Below are positions 4,985 through 6,061 of a DNA stretch of 6,061 nt, in pieces (positions within the stretch are counted from its first letter, which is position 1; each line of letters begins with the position of its first letter). Position numbers and translations under genes: made by a program. The notes under the pieces are model-generated. The model searched no databases. It was not told where the DNA came from and saw only the letters and a list, made by a program, of their open reading frames with translations. Source of the DNA: an uncultured Eubacteriales bacterium. Lineage in GTDB: Bacteria; Bacillota; Clostridia; Oscillospirales; UMGS1783. Location of the stretch: contig CAJLRT010000076.1 of assembly GCA_905209135.1 (NCBI GenBank), forward strand, positions 1-6,061. The letters run 5' to 3'.

Positions 4985-6061
4985 ATTTTAGAACTGAAGA
5001 ACATAACAAAGAGCTACCGTACCGGAGATTTTACGCAGGATGCGCTCAAGCAGGTCAGCATCGCGTTCCGGCCGAGCGAATTCACGGCGGTGCTGGGCGA
5101 GAGCGGTTCGGGCAAAACGACCATGCTCAACATCATCGGCGGGCTCGACCGCTACGACAGCGGCGACCTGGTCATAAACGGCAAGTCCACCAGGGACTTT
5201 AAAAACGTAGACTGGGACGCCTACCGCAACAACAGCGTGGGCTTTATTTTCCAGAGCTACAACCTGATCCCGCACATCAACGTGCTGAGCAATGTGGAAA
5301 TGAGCATGACCCTCAGCGGCGTGTCCAAAAAGGAGCGCCGCCGCCGCGCGCTGGAGGCCCTGGAGCGGGTAGGGCTTAGGGAACACGCGATGAAACGGCC
5401 GAACCAGCTCTCGGGCGGGCAGATGCAGCGCGTCGCGATTGCGCGCGCCCTGGTGGGAGACCCGGACGTCATCCTTGCCGACGAACCGACCGGCGCGCTC
5501 GACTCGGCCACCAGCGTGCAGATCATGGACCTGATCCGCGAAATCGCAAAGGATAAGCTTGTCATCATGGTCACGCACAACCCGAAGCTGGCTGAACAGT
5601 ACGCCTCCCGGATCATCGAGCTCAAGGACGGGCAGATCGTGGGCGATACCAACCCCGTCGGCGCGGACGAACGCGCAGACACGGGCTACCGCGTAAAAAA
5701 AACCGCCATGAGCTTTATGACGGCGCTGCGCCTGTCCTTTCACAATCTCATGACCAAGAAGGGCCGCACCCTGCTCACCGCGTTCGCGTCCAGCATCGGC
5801 ATTATCGGCATCGCGCTGATCCTGTCCCTGTCCAACGGCTTCGATATCCAGATCGACCGCTACGAGACCGACACGCTCGCCGGCTTCCCCATTATGGTCA
5901 GCCGCAGCGCCATGACGGTGGACACGGACACCATGATGCAGATGCGCGAGGATATGCTGGGCACCTCCGACGGCGCGTATCCGGACGCAAAAGAGGTGTA
6001 TCCGTACGATCCGCAGGAGAACGCGGTGGCCCACAAGAATGAGATCACCAGCGAATATGTG
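4985..6061 (+). CDS. ABC transporter ATPase/permease fusion (MacB/FtsX type), 3' end outside window
   Basis: A membrane ABC protein with an N-terminal ATPase fused to an FtsX/MacB-like permease; 359 residues are visible with no stop. Such proteins export or detach peptides, lipids or antimicrobials in Firmicutes; the substrate here is unknown. ATPase motifs: Walker A GESGSGKT (38-45), Q-loop Gln90 in FIFQSYNLIPH, signature LSGGQ (142-146), Walker B VILADE (162-167), H-loop His198 in MVTHNP. A linker (about 222-240) leads to MSFMTALRLSFHNL and a first membrane helix at about 262-283 (TLLTAFASSIGIIGIALILS), then the start of an extracellular domain. The start is taken at ATT (4985-4987): homologs begin M-L-E-L-K-N, the frame reads ATT-L-E-L-K-N, and a 10-base Shine-Dalgarno sits 8 bases away. 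GTG at 4976 is the fallback and adds three residues. The same frame is closed by TAG at 4922-4924, and no ATG occurs between that stop and residue 47. An A8 run at 5695-5702 marks the domain junction. Confidence 0.92.
   Translation, partial: MLELKNITKSYRTGDFTQDALKQVSIAFRPSEFTAVLGESGSGKTTMLNIIGGLDRYDSGDLVINGKSTRDFKNVDWDAYRNNSVGFIFQSYNLIPHINVLSNVEMSMTLSGVSKKERRRRALEALERVGLREHAMKRPNQLSGGQMQRVAIARALVGDPDVILADEPTGALDSATSVQIMDLIREIAKDKLVIMVTHNPKLAEQYASRIIELKDGQIVGDTNPVGADERADTGYRVKKTAMSFMTALRLSFHNLMTKKGRTLLTAFASSIGIIGIALILSLSNGFDIQIDRYETDTLAGFPIMVSRSAMTVDTDTMMQMREDMLGTSDGAYPDAKEVYPYDPQENAVAHKNEITSEYV

Noticed and set aside
4988..6034. Long minus-strand open frame (348 residues) opposite the ABC transporter gene
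   Set aside because: It is the antisense of a clear ATPase with every ABC motif. The translation is His/Arg/Val/Asp/Ala-rich with no recognisable domain, and GC-rich codon bias explains the lack of stops.

Overview
This 6.1 kb window is GC-rich chromosomal DNA that reads like an anaerobic, fermentative Firmicute, most likely a high-GC member of the Clostridia. The pointers are an [FeFe]-hydrogenase, a CGAxxG redox-protein gene, strong AGGAGG-type ribosome binding sites, sigma-A-type promoters, and an ABC ATPase/permease fusion of a kind common in gut Clostridia. A genus cannot be named from the sequence alone.

Layout. 1-554 (+): the 3' end of an [FeFe]-hydrogenase catalytic subunit, closed by a strong hairpin terminator at 607-641 that can work on both strands. 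642-851: gene-free, very GC-rich, with degenerate repeats. 852-1130 (-): a 92-residue three-helix membrane protein with PQ-loop/SemiSWEET-like features. A divergent promoter pair (1161-1189 and 1241-1270) separates it from a CGAxxG-family redox-protein gene at 1315-1776 (+). That gene runs tail-to-tail, 20 bases apart, into a minus-strand operon: an alkaline-phosphatase-superfamily hydrolase (3116-3889), then a major facilitator transporter (1797-3119) overlapping it by 4 bases. A DeoR-family regulator (4047-4817, +) is divergent from this operon, and the shared 157-base spacer holds two promoters, an inverted repeat and a leader hairpin. After another spacer with a promoter, an ABC transporter ATPase/permease fusion starts at 4985 and runs off the end of the window.

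How the genes may work together. The coherent unit is 1797-4817. DeoR-family proteins usually sense phosphorylated sugars. The transporter has features recalling organophosphate carriers, and the hydrolase is a soluble metal-dependent phosphoesterase. The simplest reading is a small module for uptake and dephosphorylation (or phosphodiester cleavage) of a phosphorylated organic compound, under local control. The substrate is unknown.

The two most useful details for an annotator concern the ABC gene. First, it has a near-perfect Shine-Dalgarno sequence but an ATT codon where ATG is expected. Second, an A8 run lies exactly at the ATPase/permease junction, where loss of one A would give an immediate stop and a free ATPase. 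No CRISPR array, tRNA, rRNA, insertion sequence or phage gene was seen.
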